Assembly (NCBI RefSeq): GCF_003399445.1
Contig: NZ_QUQO01000002.1
Coordinates: 62,001-126,000, forward strand
Direction of reading: 5' to 3'
Length of the DNA: 64,000 bases
Origin: Parvularcula marina
GTDB taxonomy: Bacteria; Pseudomonadota; Alphaproteobacteria; Caulobacterales; Parvularculaceae
Part shown: positions 52,158-61,239 of the stretch, piece by piece
How positions within the stretch are numbered: position 1 is the first letter of the stretch
Layout of the letters: the number at the start of each line of letters is the position of its first letter
Position numbers and translations under genes: made by a program
Notes under the pieces: generated by a model
Told to the model about the DNA's origin: nothing
The model's database searches: none
Seen by the model: the letters and a program-made list of their open reading frames with translations, nothing else

Positions 52158-53993
52158 GTGGTGAGGACATTCCTGAAGACGGGCCTGAAATCAGGCCTAC
52201 TGCTGTGCACGGCGCTGAGCGCGGCACATGCGCAGCCTTTCCTTGAAGGCACCGAAGAAGACGAAGAAGAAACCGCCATTCGTGGTGGTTCCTGGTTCGC
52301 CTCCACCAATGTGACCGCGACGGACAATTACCGCCGGCTGCCGAATGTGCTGGCGCGGTTTGATGTTGATGGAACGACTGGCGACATTACTGCCACCGAA
52401 GTCGGCATCGAGCCGATCGAGAATGTCGTCATCTCCTCGACGATCAAAGGGTCGACCTTTGTCCGCTCAAAGTCTCTCACCGGGTTTATCACAGGCACTG
52501 TCCGTGTCGGCGGCTATGCGCAGAGTACGGATGATAATGCCGAGCTGATCGCCAATACGATGCCGGCGGCGCCATATCCGAACATGCCGAATGCGGATGG
52601 CAGCTTCTCGACATTTGGTCTTGCCGAGCCCGATGACTTCTTCATCATTCCCGACATTGTCGGCGCGGCGACGAAAGAGCTTTCAGAAGGCCGCTGGTAT
52701 CTCGACATGTCCGCTCTGGCGCAGGAGCGTACCCTTGGCCGGCCGTCGCTGATCAACCGGCGCGGCTCAACCCCCGGCCTTGATACGGTGACCTTCGTTG
52801 GCGGCTCACTCAGCCCCTATCTCTACCGCGAATATGCCGACCAGCAGGTGCTGGAGGTGCGCACGCGCGCCTCGGCGATCTTTGTTGCCAATGAGCGCAC
52901 GGCGCTGGGTGACGAAGTGCCCGGTGTCGCTGATTTTGCCGACGATGATCAGTTTGCGAATAACTCCCTGTCAGGTGAGCTCTCCGCCGATTACAAAACG
53001 GGCGGGCAGTTCGATGACGCCTCTTACGGCGTGTCCGGATATATCCGTCACGTCGCCGAAGAGGGCAGTGATATCCTGCCGCATCTTTATGTGACCGAGA
53101 TTTCGGGCCGCGTGGATGCCGCCTATATGCTCTCAAGCCCGCTCAAGCTGCTCGCGGCGGTCGGGTTCGATGACATCACGGTCAATTTCAACGATGCCGA
53201 TGAGGCGGGCGAGCGCCGCTTTGAAGAGGACGTCAATGGCGCCTTCTGGAATGTCGGCTTCCGCTATTCGCCGACCCGCAAGGCATTGTTCGAGCTTGTT
53301 GCCGGTCAGCGCTATGGCGGCCCCTCGGTTGAGGGGAAGGTTCAGGTCCAGCTCAGCCCACGGATCAGCTTTAACGCTTCCGCAGAGCGCGTTTTTGATA
53401 CGGGCGGCCAGCGTTTCGGGCGGGCCCTGTCCGGTCTCCAGTCGCGTACCCGGACGATCCTGACGACCCTGACCGAGGCGAAAGACAATTTCGCCGCTGA
53501 GTTCCTCGACGATGTCGTTGATCTCAGCCTGCTCGGCGACGGTCTCGATGAAGAGTTCCGCTCGGGCACGTTCGTCTTCAATCAGGTCAGTGCTTCTCTC
53601 ACGGCGGAGCTGCGCCGCAACACGATTGGCGGCGGCGTTGCCTATACGAATGCCGGGGCGGGCGATATCGACAATGAAGCCTTCAACCTGTCAGTCTTTG
53701 CGCGCCGCAAGCTGAGCCGGAAGCTGAGCATCCATGCCTCTGCCCGTTACGGGGAGAGCGAGGGCATCGGGGTCGTCACCGATCTCTTCGGTACGCCGAT
53801 CGGCACAGGCAATCGCGAGTCGGCGGATCAGATGTATCGCGCAGGCGTCGATTACCGCCTGGCCGAGCGCATCTCGCTGACGTCTGAAGTCTATTATGCA
53901 AAGAATGACAGCGATGGCCCTGCGGCGACGCGGGGGCCCGGTTTCGATTTTGACGAAACCGCGATCATCTTCGGTCTGCGCTGGGCGTTCTGA
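52158..53993 (+). CDS. outer-membrane beta-barrel protein of the exopolysaccharide locus
   Basis: 611 residues with a signal peptide (LLLCTALSAAHAQ) and many alternating strands; the C-terminus DFDETAIIFGLRWAF ends in Phe as outer-membrane barrels do. This matches the large barrel proteins found in XrtA-type EPS loci (TIGR03016-like) that probably form the outer-membrane channel. A GTG start lies after GGGGG. It overlaps nothing and precedes the ATPase by 9 bp. Confidence 0.85.
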   Translation: MVRTFLKTGLKSGLLLCTALSAAHAQPFLEGTEEDEEETAIRGGSWFASTNVTATDNYRRLPNVLARFDVDGTTGDITATEVGIEPIENVVISSTIKGSTFVRSKSLTGFITGTVRVGGYAQSTDDNAELIANTMPAAPYPNMPNADGSFSTFGLAEPDDFFIIPDIVGAATKELSEGRWYLDMSALAQERTLGRPSLINRRGSTPGLDTVTFVGGSLSPYLYREYADQQVLEVRTRASAIFVANERTALGDEVPGVADFADDDQFANNSLSGELSADYKTGGQFDDASYGVSGYIRHVAEEGSDILPHLYVTEISGRVDAAYMLSSPLKLLAAVGFDDITVNFNDADEAGERRFEEDVNGAFWNVGFRYSPTRKALFELVAGQRYGGPSVEGKVQVQLSPRISFNASAERVFDTGGQRFGRALSGLQSRTRTILTTLTEAKDNFAAEFLDDVVDLSLLGDGLDEEFRSGTFVFNQVSASLTAELRRNTIGGGVAYTNAGAGDIDNEAFNLSVFARRKLSRKLSIHASARYGESEGIGVVTDLFGTPIGTGNRESADQMYRAGVDYRLAERISLTSEVYYAKNDSDGPAATRGPGFDFDETAIIFGLRWAF

Positions 53994-54002
53994 GTGAAAT
54001 GA

Positions 54003-55430
54003 ATGAGTACCATGAGTGCCACATCGCCTTCGGGCCTGACGGTTTCGCCTTTCACGGATAATCCGGACGCCCCGGTTTTCGTGGAAACCGAGGCCCATCG
54101 CCGGGCCGTGGCACAGGCACGATTCGGAATTGAGCAGGGCAGCGGCCTTGTCGTCATTACCGGTGAGCCGGGCAGCGGCAAGACCGCCGTTCTTGATCGC
54201 ACCGCATTCCTTTGTGCAAGTGATGAGGCCGCGCTGGTCCGGCTCTCTGCCAATGAGGTCGAGGGTGAAAACCTTGAGGCTGTGATCCTCCGTGTCCTGC
54301 GGACAGAAGAGCCCGGGATCGATCCCGATGCGAGTCTTGAAGAGTCGCTGCTTTATTGCCGGGAGGGCGGGACTACCCCGGCGCTCCTGATTGATGACGC
54401 GGATGACCTTGGCGATGAAGGTCTGGGCGTACTCAAGCGAATTGCCGAGATGGAACAGGACGGCGATCCGCTGTTCCGTATCGTGATCGCCGGGCGTCCG
54501 GCCCTGCGCAGTGTTTTCTACCGCGATGACATGGCTGCCTTGCGTCAGGTGATGGCGGCATCTCACCAGCTTGGCGCGCTCTCGCGTGATGAAGTTGGCG
54601 AATATGTCGATACCCGCATCCGTAGCGCGGGGTTCTCAAGCGAGGTCATTCCGACCGTCGAATTCCTTGATGCGCTGGCTGAGCAATCGGGCGGCAATCC
54701 GGGGCGGATCAACAAACTGGCGAGCCGGGCGATCGCGCAGGCGGGCCTTGCTGGTCGTTCCGAGCTGATGGCTATTGATCTTGAGGCGGAAGATGGTGCT
54801 GCGGCATCCCAGGGTGATGACGGTATCGAGGATGCCGAAGTCGTCTCGGCCCTGTCGCGCGAAGAAGTCGCCGCCGCCGCGTCACAAGAGATGGAGACAT
54901 CTCTGACCGGAAATACGACGTCAGGCCCGAAAGCGCCTGTGACCGTCACGGATCTCAATGCCGCGATCGAGTTGCTGGGGCAGGGCCGGGTGCCGTCGCG
55001 AATGAGCCCGGCAGAACAGCCGGATCAGGAAGGTGATGTCTCAACACAGGCCGCCATCGAAGAGGCGCCGGAGACGGTTGAAACAGAAGAGCCTGCCACG
55101 GCGGTCGCAGCCGATCCGTCTGTAGACGAAGAAACCGGTGAAGAAATTGATGTCTGGGAGCCGGCATCTGCTCTGACGGAAGAGGAAGAAGAGCGGATCG
55201 ATACCGCCGATCTCTCTGAGCCCCTGCCGGCGGGCCCGCCCGTGATGGAGGAGATGCAGGCCTTCGTCGACGACATGCGGACCCAGATTGACAGCCTCAG
55301 GAACACAATTGAGTCTCTGCGGGCGGAAGCCCAGAAGCTGGACCAGCGGCACAAGGCGGCACGGGAGAAGATCGGTGGACGTATCGACGCCATCCAGGCC
55401 AAAATCGACGAATTCCGCCGTGGCGGCTGA
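54003..55430 (+). CDS. AAA ATPase of the exopolysaccharide locus with coiled-coil tail
   Basis: 475 residues. The ATPase core has Walker A GEPGSGKT (about 54-61) and Walker B ALLIDDADD, with the TniB/GspA-like ATPase pattern found in XrtA/PEP-CTERM loci (TIGR03015-like). The C-terminal third is acidic and Ala/Glu-rich and ends in a coiled coil (MRTQIDSLRNTIESL, QKLDQRHKAAREKIGG). The partner is unknown. ATG at 54012 is an alternative start. The 3' end overlaps the next gene by 11 bp. Confidence 0.86.
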   Translation: MSTMSATSPSGLTVSPFTDNPDAPVFVETEAHRRAVAQARFGIEQGSGLVVITGEPGSGKTAVLDRTAFLCASDEAALVRLSANEVEGENLEAVILRVLRTEEPGIDPDASLEESLLYCREGGTTPALLIDDADDLGDEGLGVLKRIAEMEQDGDPLFRIVIAGRPALRSVFYRDDMAALRQVMAASHQLGALSRDEVGEYVDTRIRSAGFSSEVIPTVEFLDALAEQSGGNPGRINKLASRAIAQAGLAGRSELMAIDLEAEDGAAASQGDDGIEDAEVVSALSREEVAAAASQEMETSLTGNTTSGPKAPVTVTDLNAAIELLGQGRVPSRMSPAEQPDQEGDVSTQAAIEEAPETVETEEPATAVAADPSVDEETGEEIDVWEPASALTEEEEERIDTADLSEPLPAGPPVMEEMQAFVDDMRTQIDSLRNTIESLRAEAQKLDQRHKAAREKIGGRIDAIQAKIDEFRRGG

Positions 55431-56283
55431 GACCGTCCGACCCCTTCACGCTATGTCGGTTGACGTTGAAGACTGGTTCCAGGTCTGGGCCCTCAGCTCC
55501 GTCATCTCCCGTGAGGACTGGGACGATCATGCCCTGCGGGTGGAAGACAGCACCAGCCGGTTGCTCGATCTGTTTGCGGCCAAGGGGGCGGGCTGTACCT
55601 TCTTTATCCTGGGGTGGGTCGCCGAAAGGCTGCCCGGCCTGATCCGCCGGATGGCCGAAGAGGGCCATGAGATCGCAAGCCATGGCTGGGATCATACCAA
55701 GGTGTTCGATCAGACACCGGATGAATTCCGCGAGGATATCCGCAAAACCAAAGCCTGCCTTGAAGATATTGCGCAAGTGACCGTCACGGGCTTTCGCGCG
55801 GCCGGATTCTCGATCGATTCCCGCACGCCCTGGGCACATGAGATCCTTGCCGAAGAGGGCCATCTTTATTCTTCCTCCTCGCATCCGATTGCGCATGATC
55901 ATTATGGCGACCCCGATGCGCCGCTAGGCGTTCATGTCGCGGGCGGGGCGCTGGTTGAAATCCCGGTGGCGGTGCAGGAGATTTTCGGCCGCCGCCAGAG
56001 TTGCGCCGGGGGCGGATGGTTCCGCGCCATGCCTTATCCGGTGAGCCGTTCGCTCTGGCGCCGCCTCGAAGGGGCGGGCAGGCAGGGCGTCTTTTATTTC
56101 CACCCGTGGGAGGTTGATCCTGACCAGCCAAAAGTGGGCGGGCTCTCGCTCAAATCGCGGCTGCGGCACCGGCTCAATCTGCCGGTCATGGAACGCAAAG
56201 TCGGCAGGCTGCTCGATGATTTCCGCTGGGGACGGATCGATCAGGTCTTTGCCGAAGATATCGCTAGGGGAGCGACCCTGTGA
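55420..56283 (+). CDS. DUF3473-containing polysaccharide deacetylase
   Basis: 287 residues. The NodB domain shows SVDVEDWFQVWAL, CTFFILGWVAERLPGLIRRMAEEGHEIASHGWDH (metal and catalytic His/Asp), GFRAAGFSID; the C-terminal DUF3473 region carries FYFHPWEVDPDQP. XrtA-type loci encode just this protein. It deacetylates GlcNAc-like residues of the polymer. The GTG at 55420 gives the usual short N-terminal extension; ATG at 55453 is possible. It overlaps FemAB by 4 bp. Confidence 0.9.
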   Translation: MAAETVRPLHAMSVDVEDWFQVWALSSVISREDWDDHALRVEDSTSRLLDLFAAKGAGCTFFILGWVAERLPGLIRRMAEEGHEIASHGWDHTKVFDQTPDEFREDIRKTKACLEDIAQVTVTGFRAAGFSIDSRTPWAHEILAEEGHLYSSSSHPIAHDHYGDPDAPLGVHVAGGALVEIPVAVQEIFGRRQSCAGGGWFRAMPYPVSRSLWRRLEGAGRQGVFYFHPWEVDPDQPKVGGLSLKSRLRHRLNLPVMERKVGRLLDDFRWGRIDQVFAEDIARGATL

Positions 56284-57320
56284 GCGGGATCGAGATTCGC
56301 CTTTCAACTGCGGACGATGCATTTGCATGGGACAGCTATGTTGCGAGGGCGGGCAGTTTCTTTCACCGCTATGGTTGGGCCGAAGCGATCCATGACACCT
56401 ATGGTCATGAACCGGTCTATCTTCTTGCCGAACGGGACGGAGAGGTCGCAGGCATCCTGCCCCTGATCGACAGGCGGTCGAGCCTTTTTGGACGTGCCCT
56501 GATTTCCGTCGGCTTCACTGTCGGCGGCGGGGTCGTCGCAGAAGACGATGAGACAAGAGCAGCCTTGCTCACGCGGGCTCTTGCCGAAGCGAAAGCTCGC
56601 AGCAGCGAATATATCGAGCTGCGCAGCGAGGATGACTCTGAAGAGGGCTGGCACGAAAAAGAGGGCATCTACGATACATTCTCTGTAGGGATTATCGAGA
56701 ACGAGGATGAACGCCTCAAATCAATCCGCCGGAAGAAGCGCGCCGATATCCGAAAGGCCATCGACTGGGCGGCGGAGGGGGAGCTGACGATCCAGCCTTC
56801 CGATGACCTCAAACTGTTCTGGAAAGGCTATGCCATTGCCCAGCGCGATCACGGCACGCCTGTTTTTCCGCACCGTTGGCTTGAAGCGCAGAAATCCCGT
56901 TTCGGCGATGACATGGAGCTGATCTTTGTCGAGCAGGCAGGCGAGCCCCTCGCCGGGGTCATCAATTATTATCATCGCGATACGGTGCATCTCTACAGCT
57001 CGTTCATCTCACCGGGCGCGCGGCGCAGCCATGCCGGCGATTATCTTTACTGGTGGATGATGGGGCACGCTCTGACGCGCGGCGCGCGTATCTTCGATCT
57101 TGGGCGGTCGAAGCGCGGGACGGGCGCTCATGCCTATAAGACCCATTGGGGGTTCGAGCCGCGGGCGCTTTCCTATATGTACAAACTGATGCAGACGGAC
57201 GAAATGCCCAATGTCAATCCGCAGAACCCCAAATTCGCTTTGATGTCCAAGGTCTGGACCCGGCTGCCGGTGCCAGTTGCCAATCGGCTGGGGCCAATGC
57301 TGGCAGGGCATCTCGCATGA
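56280..57320 (+). CDS. FemAB-like GNAT protein of the exopolysaccharide locus
   Basis: 346 residues of the FemAB/GNAT family. Conserved segments: HRYGWAEAIHDTYGHEPVYLLAERDGEVAGILPLI, IRRKKRADIRKAID, VHLYSSFISPGARRSHAGDYLYWWMMGHA and FDLGRSKRGTGAHAYKTHWGFEP. This pattern belongs to the XrtA/PEP-CTERM-linked FemAB family (TIGR03019-like). FemAB proteins transfer aminoacyl groups; here the acceptor may be a sugar amine exposed by the deacetylase. GTG start overlaps the previous stop; ATGA overlap with the next gene. Confidence 0.88.
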   Translation: MSGIEIRLSTADDAFAWDSYVARAGSFFHRYGWAEAIHDTYGHEPVYLLAERDGEVAGILPLIDRRSSLFGRALISVGFTVGGGVVAEDDETRAALLTRALAEAKARSSEYIELRSEDDSEEGWHEKEGIYDTFSVGIIENEDERLKSIRRKKRADIRKAIDWAAEGELTIQPSDDLKLFWKGYAIAQRDHGTPVFPHRWLEAQKSRFGDDMELIFVEQAGEPLAGVINYYHRDTVHLYSSFISPGARRSHAGDYLYWWMMGHALTRGARIFDLGRSKRGTGAHAYKTHWGFEPRALSYMYKLMQTDEMPNVNPQNPKFALMSKVWTRLPVPVANRLGPMLAGHLA

Positions 57321-58519
57321 CCGGCGCCAAAAAACGCGCGCTCCTTCTGACCCACAGAATTCCCTATCCGCCTAACAAAGGGGATAAGATCAGGTCCTGG
57401 CACCTGACGAAGTTCCTTGCCGAGAGATATGACCTCGCGCTCGGCACCTTCATCGATGATCCGTCCGACGCCATTCACACCGATGTTCTCGAAAACCTCT
57501 GTGCCGCGACCTGCATCCGGCCGCTCGGCGCGATGCAGGGGCGCTGGCGGTCGCTCAAAGGTCTCATGAAAGGCCAGCCGCTCAGTTTTGCGTGGTATGA
57601 GGATGAATTGATGCGCAGCTTCGTTGCTCGGGAGCGGGCAAAGGGGCTGGTCGCGGAGATCTATTTCTCTGGCGCGATGACGATCTATGCCGACGGTGCC
57701 GAAGCGCCGCTCTTTGTCGATATGGTCGATGCGGACAGTGCCAAATGGCAAAGCTATGCGGCAGACGGGCTTCCATTCATGCGGTCGCTCCACCGGCGCG
57801 AGGCGCGGAAAGTGGCCGTTGCCGAAACACGCGCTGCCCAGCTGAGCGAGAAGACCTTCCTTGTCTCACCAGAGGAAGCAGACCTCCTCAAAGAGACGGC
57901 GGGCATGCCGCAGGAGCGCGTCGACTGGTACCGCAACGGGATCGATCTTTCCTTCTGGAACCCGGACGGAGAGTTTCCGCATCTCACCCATCCCTTCGAT
58001 ATCGTCTTCACCGGGGCGATGGATTATCGGCCGAATGCCGATGCGGTGATCTGGTTCGTTCGCGAGGTCTGGCCGCAGCTCAAACACCAGCATCCCACGC
58101 TGACATTCGGCATTATCGGCCGCGACCCGACAGGCCCCGTCCGCAAGCTTGGCATGGAGCCAGGCGTGACGGTCACGGGCCGGGTTGATGACATCCGGCC
58201 GTTCATGGCGGATGCGCAACTCGCCGTTGCGCCACTGCGGATCGCCCGGGGTGTTCAGAATAAAGTTCTTGAGGCCATGGCGATGGGCGTGCCGGTGGTC
58301 GCAAGTTCAGGAGCCCTGACAGGCATTTCCGTGACCCCGGGAGAGCACCTTCTTGAGGCCAATAGTGCCGAGGAAACTGCCACTAAGGTGCTGGAACTGC
58401 TCGGAGATCCCGAAATGCGCCGCCGTCTGGGAGAGGCCGGACGGACCCTGATGCAGGACGAATACAGGTGGGAGGCGGTTCTGGGCCGGATTGCGGCGCA
58501 TTTGCCACCCGGAAAATGA
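57317..58519 (+). CDS. GT4 glycosyltransferase of the exopolysaccharide locus
   Basis: 400 residues: RALLLTHRIPYPPNKGDKIRSWHL at the N-terminus, DMVDADSAKW in the middle and the GT-B donor region FTGAMDYRPNADAVIWFV, PLRIARGVQNKVLEAMAMGVPVV. This is the PEP-CTERM-associated glycosyltransferase (TIGR03087-like) pattern. It adds a sugar to the lipid-linked repeat. It begins at the ATGA overlap with FemAB and is the last gene of the operon. Confidence 0.92.
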   Translation: MTGAKKRALLLTHRIPYPPNKGDKIRSWHLTKFLAERYDLALGTFIDDPSDAIHTDVLENLCAATCIRPLGAMQGRWRSLKGLMKGQPLSFAWYEDELMRSFVARERAKGLVAEIYFSGAMTIYADGAEAPLFVDMVDADSAKWQSYAADGLPFMRSLHRREARKVAVAETRAAQLSEKTFLVSPEEADLLKETAGMPQERVDWYRNGIDLSFWNPDGEFPHLTHPFDIVFTGAMDYRPNADAVIWFVREVWPQLKHQHPTLTFGIIGRDPTGPVRKLGMEPGVTVTGRVDDIRPFMADAQLAVAPLRIARGVQNKVLEAMAMGVPVVASSGALTGISVTPGEHLLEANSAEETATKVLELLGDPEMRRRLGEAGRTLMQDEYRWEAVLGRIAAHLPPGK

Positions 58520-58545
58520 ACTTGCCCTTTGGGCTTGGCCGAACC

Positions 58546-58560
58546 TTAAGCGTCCGTTAA
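58546..58560 (+). promoter_or_regulatory. CtrA-type box before the 157-aa membrane protein
   Basis: TTAA-GCGTCCG-TTAA is an exact TTAA-N7-TTAA match, 35 bp before the ATG at 58596. Confidence 0.5.
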
Positions 58561-58595
58561 TCTAGTCCCGTTGGGAATACCTGAAGGGCGTACAG

Positions 58596-59069
58596 ATGAT
58601 CCGCATTTTACTCTCGCTTGCCATTGCCGCGGCGGCCTATTTCGGCCCCTGGCTGCTCGACAGCACCGGCCAGATCCTTGGCGCAAGCTTCACTGAACCC
58701 GTTCTTGGCAGTGCATTTGTCGATAGCACGATCGGCTGCCTCATGGACGGCAAGATTTCGATGTCGGGTGAGTGCGCCCCGGCTTACGGCCTGTTTGGCC
58801 AGCTGGTGCTGGCGACTGTGGCGCTTGGCGTATTGTCCGCCGCCCTGTCGGTAATCGGTCTCGTGCCGCTGATCGGCCGTCTGACCAGCCTTGTGACCAT
58901 TGTGGCCGGTGTTGCTGCGATTGTGACGTTTGGCTGGTTTGCCAAAGAGGTCTTCACGACCGAGCAGGCAGCGTTCTCTGATTTCCGCTGGGGTGCTTAT
59001 GCGACGGCGGCATTCGGTCTGATCACGATTTTTGCTGGGCTCTCCGGCCTGCGTGGCAATAATGACTGA
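58596..59069 (+). CDS. uncharacterised membrane protein
   Basis: 157 residues with four hydrophobic helices (RILLSLAIAAAAYFGPWLL, LFGQLVLATVALGVLSAAL, LTSLVTIVAGVAAIVTFGWF and ATAAFGLITIFAGLSGL). Two cysteines face the first loop (GCLMDG, GECAPAYG) and could form a disulphide in the periplasm. No family recognised. A CtrA-type box precedes it and a terminator follows. Confidence 0.75.
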   Translation: MIRILLSLAIAAAAYFGPWLLDSTGQILGASFTEPVLGSAFVDSTIGCLMDGKISMSGECAPAYGLFGQLVLATVALGVLSAALSVIGLVPLIGRLTSLVTIVAGVAAIVTFGWFAKEVFTTEQAAFSDFRWGAYATAAFGLITIFAGLSGLRGNND

Positions 59070-59102
59070 TCCTGCCTTTGGTGCAGGTTATTGAGTAATG
59101 GG

Positions 59103-59132
59103 ACGGGCGCTCTGACGGGCGCCCGTTTTTTT
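59103..59132 (+). terminator. intrinsic terminator after the 157-aa membrane protein
   Basis: ACGGGCGC pairs with GCGCCCGT around TCTGACGG and runs into TTTTTTTA. Confidence 0.88.
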
Positions 59133-59217
59133 ATTGCGTGGCAGGTGGATTGAGGCGCGAAGGGGCCTTCGCAGCAGGCCCTGATGGGGGTATCGTTATG
59201 GGACGGTAGGGGGTGTC

Positions 59218-60228
59218 ATGGGAATTACGGCAATCGGCTGGATCACGATCCTGTTCGGCGGGATGGCATTAGCCGCCTGTCTCATGGGTTTGCGTCAGAT
59301 GCAGCAATCTCGACGGCCGAAAGGCGCGTCGATCCAGCGGGTCAGTGGCCGGGTCTTGCCGATTGAAACCTTCTATGCCCCGGGCTCTATGGATCGTGCC
59401 GCTGCAGCGGCGGAAGCTGATCTGGGTGTGCCTGAACCGCTGGCCCCCGCGTCCTTTGCGCCGGCCAGTATCGAAGAGGGCGATCTCTCAATTGCCGCGC
59501 GTCTCACGACAGGCGCGGTCGGCACCGCCGTTGCGACGATCGCGCTCGATACCGCGACGGTCGGGCTTGATCCCGAAGACCGCCGTCTCAAACCGATGCT
59601 GACGGAGCTTGTTGATGTCCGTCGTCCGGCAGAGGTCTCCGATCTTTTTGCGGGCGGGAATGCCGACAGTGTCCCCGGCATGGCCGATGAGTTCCTTGTC
59701 GAGATCCGTCGCGCGGTCATTCGCGCTTATCGCAGCACGGGCAAGGGCGCTTGTCTGGTCGTGCCGGTGACGGGCCAGCCGGGCATGTTCTTTGATCTGA
59801 GGATTGAGCGCTATTCGCGTGAGCTTGCCGATGTCTGCCACGAGATGTTCGAAGTACTGGGTGAGATCGTTGACTGGAGTGATGCGGGCGACGCCAATTC
59901 AACGCCTGTCCGTTATGCCGCCCTGCCGCAGGCTGTCCCGGCGCTCCTCCGGTCTTTGCGCACTGCTGTGAGGGACCTGCAGCTGCCGCCCGCCTTCGAT
60001 TATATCCGTGGTGAGATTGATGCTTACGCAGGGGCGATGTCTGGCCGGGTCGATGCGCAGAACGTCATGCAGATCGTCAACCGCTATGGCCGTCTCGATC
60101 TGAAGTCAGCCGGGATTGCACCGGATGCCAAACCGCCCGCGCGGCTTCTCTGTCTTGTGACCCTGATTGCCGTTTGGGATGCGTTGATTCTCAATTTCGG
60201 TTTTTCCGAAGAGGTCACGACGGTCTGA
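59218..60228 (+). CDS. hypothetical protein with an N-terminal membrane helix
   Basis: 336 residues. An N-terminal hydrophobic segment (ITAIGWITILFGGMALAACLMG) is followed by an Ala/Pro-rich linker, then a helical cytoplasmic domain (MADEFLVEIRRAVIRAYRSTGKGACLVVPV, ALLRSLRTAVRDLQLPPAFDYIRGEIDAY). No known motif is seen. It lies alone between a terminator and the convergent hemF. Confidence 0.7.
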   Translation: MGITAIGWITILFGGMALAACLMGLRQMQQSRRPKGASIQRVSGRVLPIETFYAPGSMDRAAAAAEADLGVPEPLAPASFAPASIEEGDLSIAARLTTGAVGTAVATIALDTATVGLDPEDRRLKPMLTELVDVRRPAEVSDLFAGGNADSVPGMADEFLVEIRRAVIRAYRSTGKGACLVVPVTGQPGMFFDLRIERYSRELADVCHEMFEVLGEIVDWSDAGDANSTPVRYAALPQAVPALLRSLRTAVRDLQLPPAFDYIRGEIDAYAGAMSGRVDAQNVMQIVNRYGRLDLKSAGIAPDAKPPARLLCLVTLIAVWDALILNFGFSEEVTTV

Positions 60229-60237
60229 CGACCAGGA

Positions 60238-61119
60238 TCACTCCCAAACGGCAAGCGGCGGCAGGCTTGAGAGGATCGAGTCGACATTGCCGCCGGTCTT
60301 CAGCCCGAAGGTCGTCCCCCGGTCATAGAGAAGATTGAACTCGGCATAGCGGCCGCGCTGGCGCAGCTGGGCCTGCCGGTCTTCTTCTGTCCATGACATA
60401 TTCATCCGCTGCCGGACGAGCTGGGGATAGATGTCGAGGAACGTCTTGCCGACATCCTGCGTGAAGGCAAAATCCGCCTCCCAATCTCCAGAATCGAGAT
60501 GGTCATAAAAGATGCCGCCAACGCCGCGCGGCTCGTCTCTGTGCGGCAGATAGAAATAGGTGTCGCACCATTCCTTGAATTTCGGCCAATAGGCCGGGTC
60601 ATGAGCGTCGCAGGTCGCCTTGTAGGCGCCGAGGAAGCTTTGCGTGTCATCGTGGCTGTCCGTCCGGTAGGCCGGATGCATTGGGTTGAGATCCCCGCCG
60701 CCGCCGAACCAGCCCTTGGTCGTCACGATCATCCGCGTATTCATATGCGCAGCCGGCGCATGCGGGTTGCGGGTATGCGCAATCAGGCTGATCCCGCTCG
60801 CCCAGAAGCGCGGGTCTTCCTCCGCGCCGGGAATGGCCTTGCGGAATTCTTCCGAAAACTCTCCGTAGACGGTTGAGGTGTGAATGCCTGCCTTCTCAAA
60901 GACGCGGCCCTTCATCATGCCCATGACGCCGCCGCCCTGATCTTCTGATCCGTCTCCGCGGCTCCAGGGTGTCCGCTCGAAACGGCCTCCCTGCATATCG
61001 AGATAGAGGGCGGGGTCCGCGTCATCCTCGATCGCTTCGAAGGCCGCGTGGATCTGGTCCCGCAGTGCTTCGAACCATGCACGGGCGCGGGATTTCTTCT
61101 CGTCAAACAGGTCTGTCAT
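60238..61119 (-). CDS. hemF: oxygen-dependent coproporphyrinogen III oxidase
   Basis: HemF is the aerobic counterpart of HemN and oxidatively decarboxylates coproporphyrinogen III. The 293 residues contain [61 protein letters not shown] and end in [23 protein letters not shown], all of the family. The start at 61119 (second methionine block) is preferred over 61206. It converges with the preceding gene. Confidence 0.95.
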   Translation of the reverse strand: MTDLFDEKKSRARAWFEALRDQIHAAFEAIEDDADPALYLDMQGGRFERTPWSRGDGSEDQGGGVMGMMKGRVFEKAGIHTSTVYGEFSEEFRKAIPGAEEDPRFWASGISLIAHTRNPHAPAAHMNTRMIVTTKGWFGGGGDLNPMHPAYRTDSHDDTQSFLGAYKATCDAHDPAYWPKFKEWCDTYFYLPHRDEPRGVGGIFYDHLDSGDWEADFAFTQDVGKTFLDIYPQLVRQRMNMSWTEEDRQAQLRQRGRYAEFNLLYDRGTTFGLKTGGNVDSILSSLPPLAVWE

Positions 61120-61239
61120 GGCGACCCCATAAGCTGCCTGTAGGGGCAGCGCAATTCGCCGCGGGCGAGCGCTGCGTTCGTTGCGTGCGGCGGAGGGCAT
61201 GACCATCTAGCATTGCAAGTCAATATTCAGGAGAGACCC

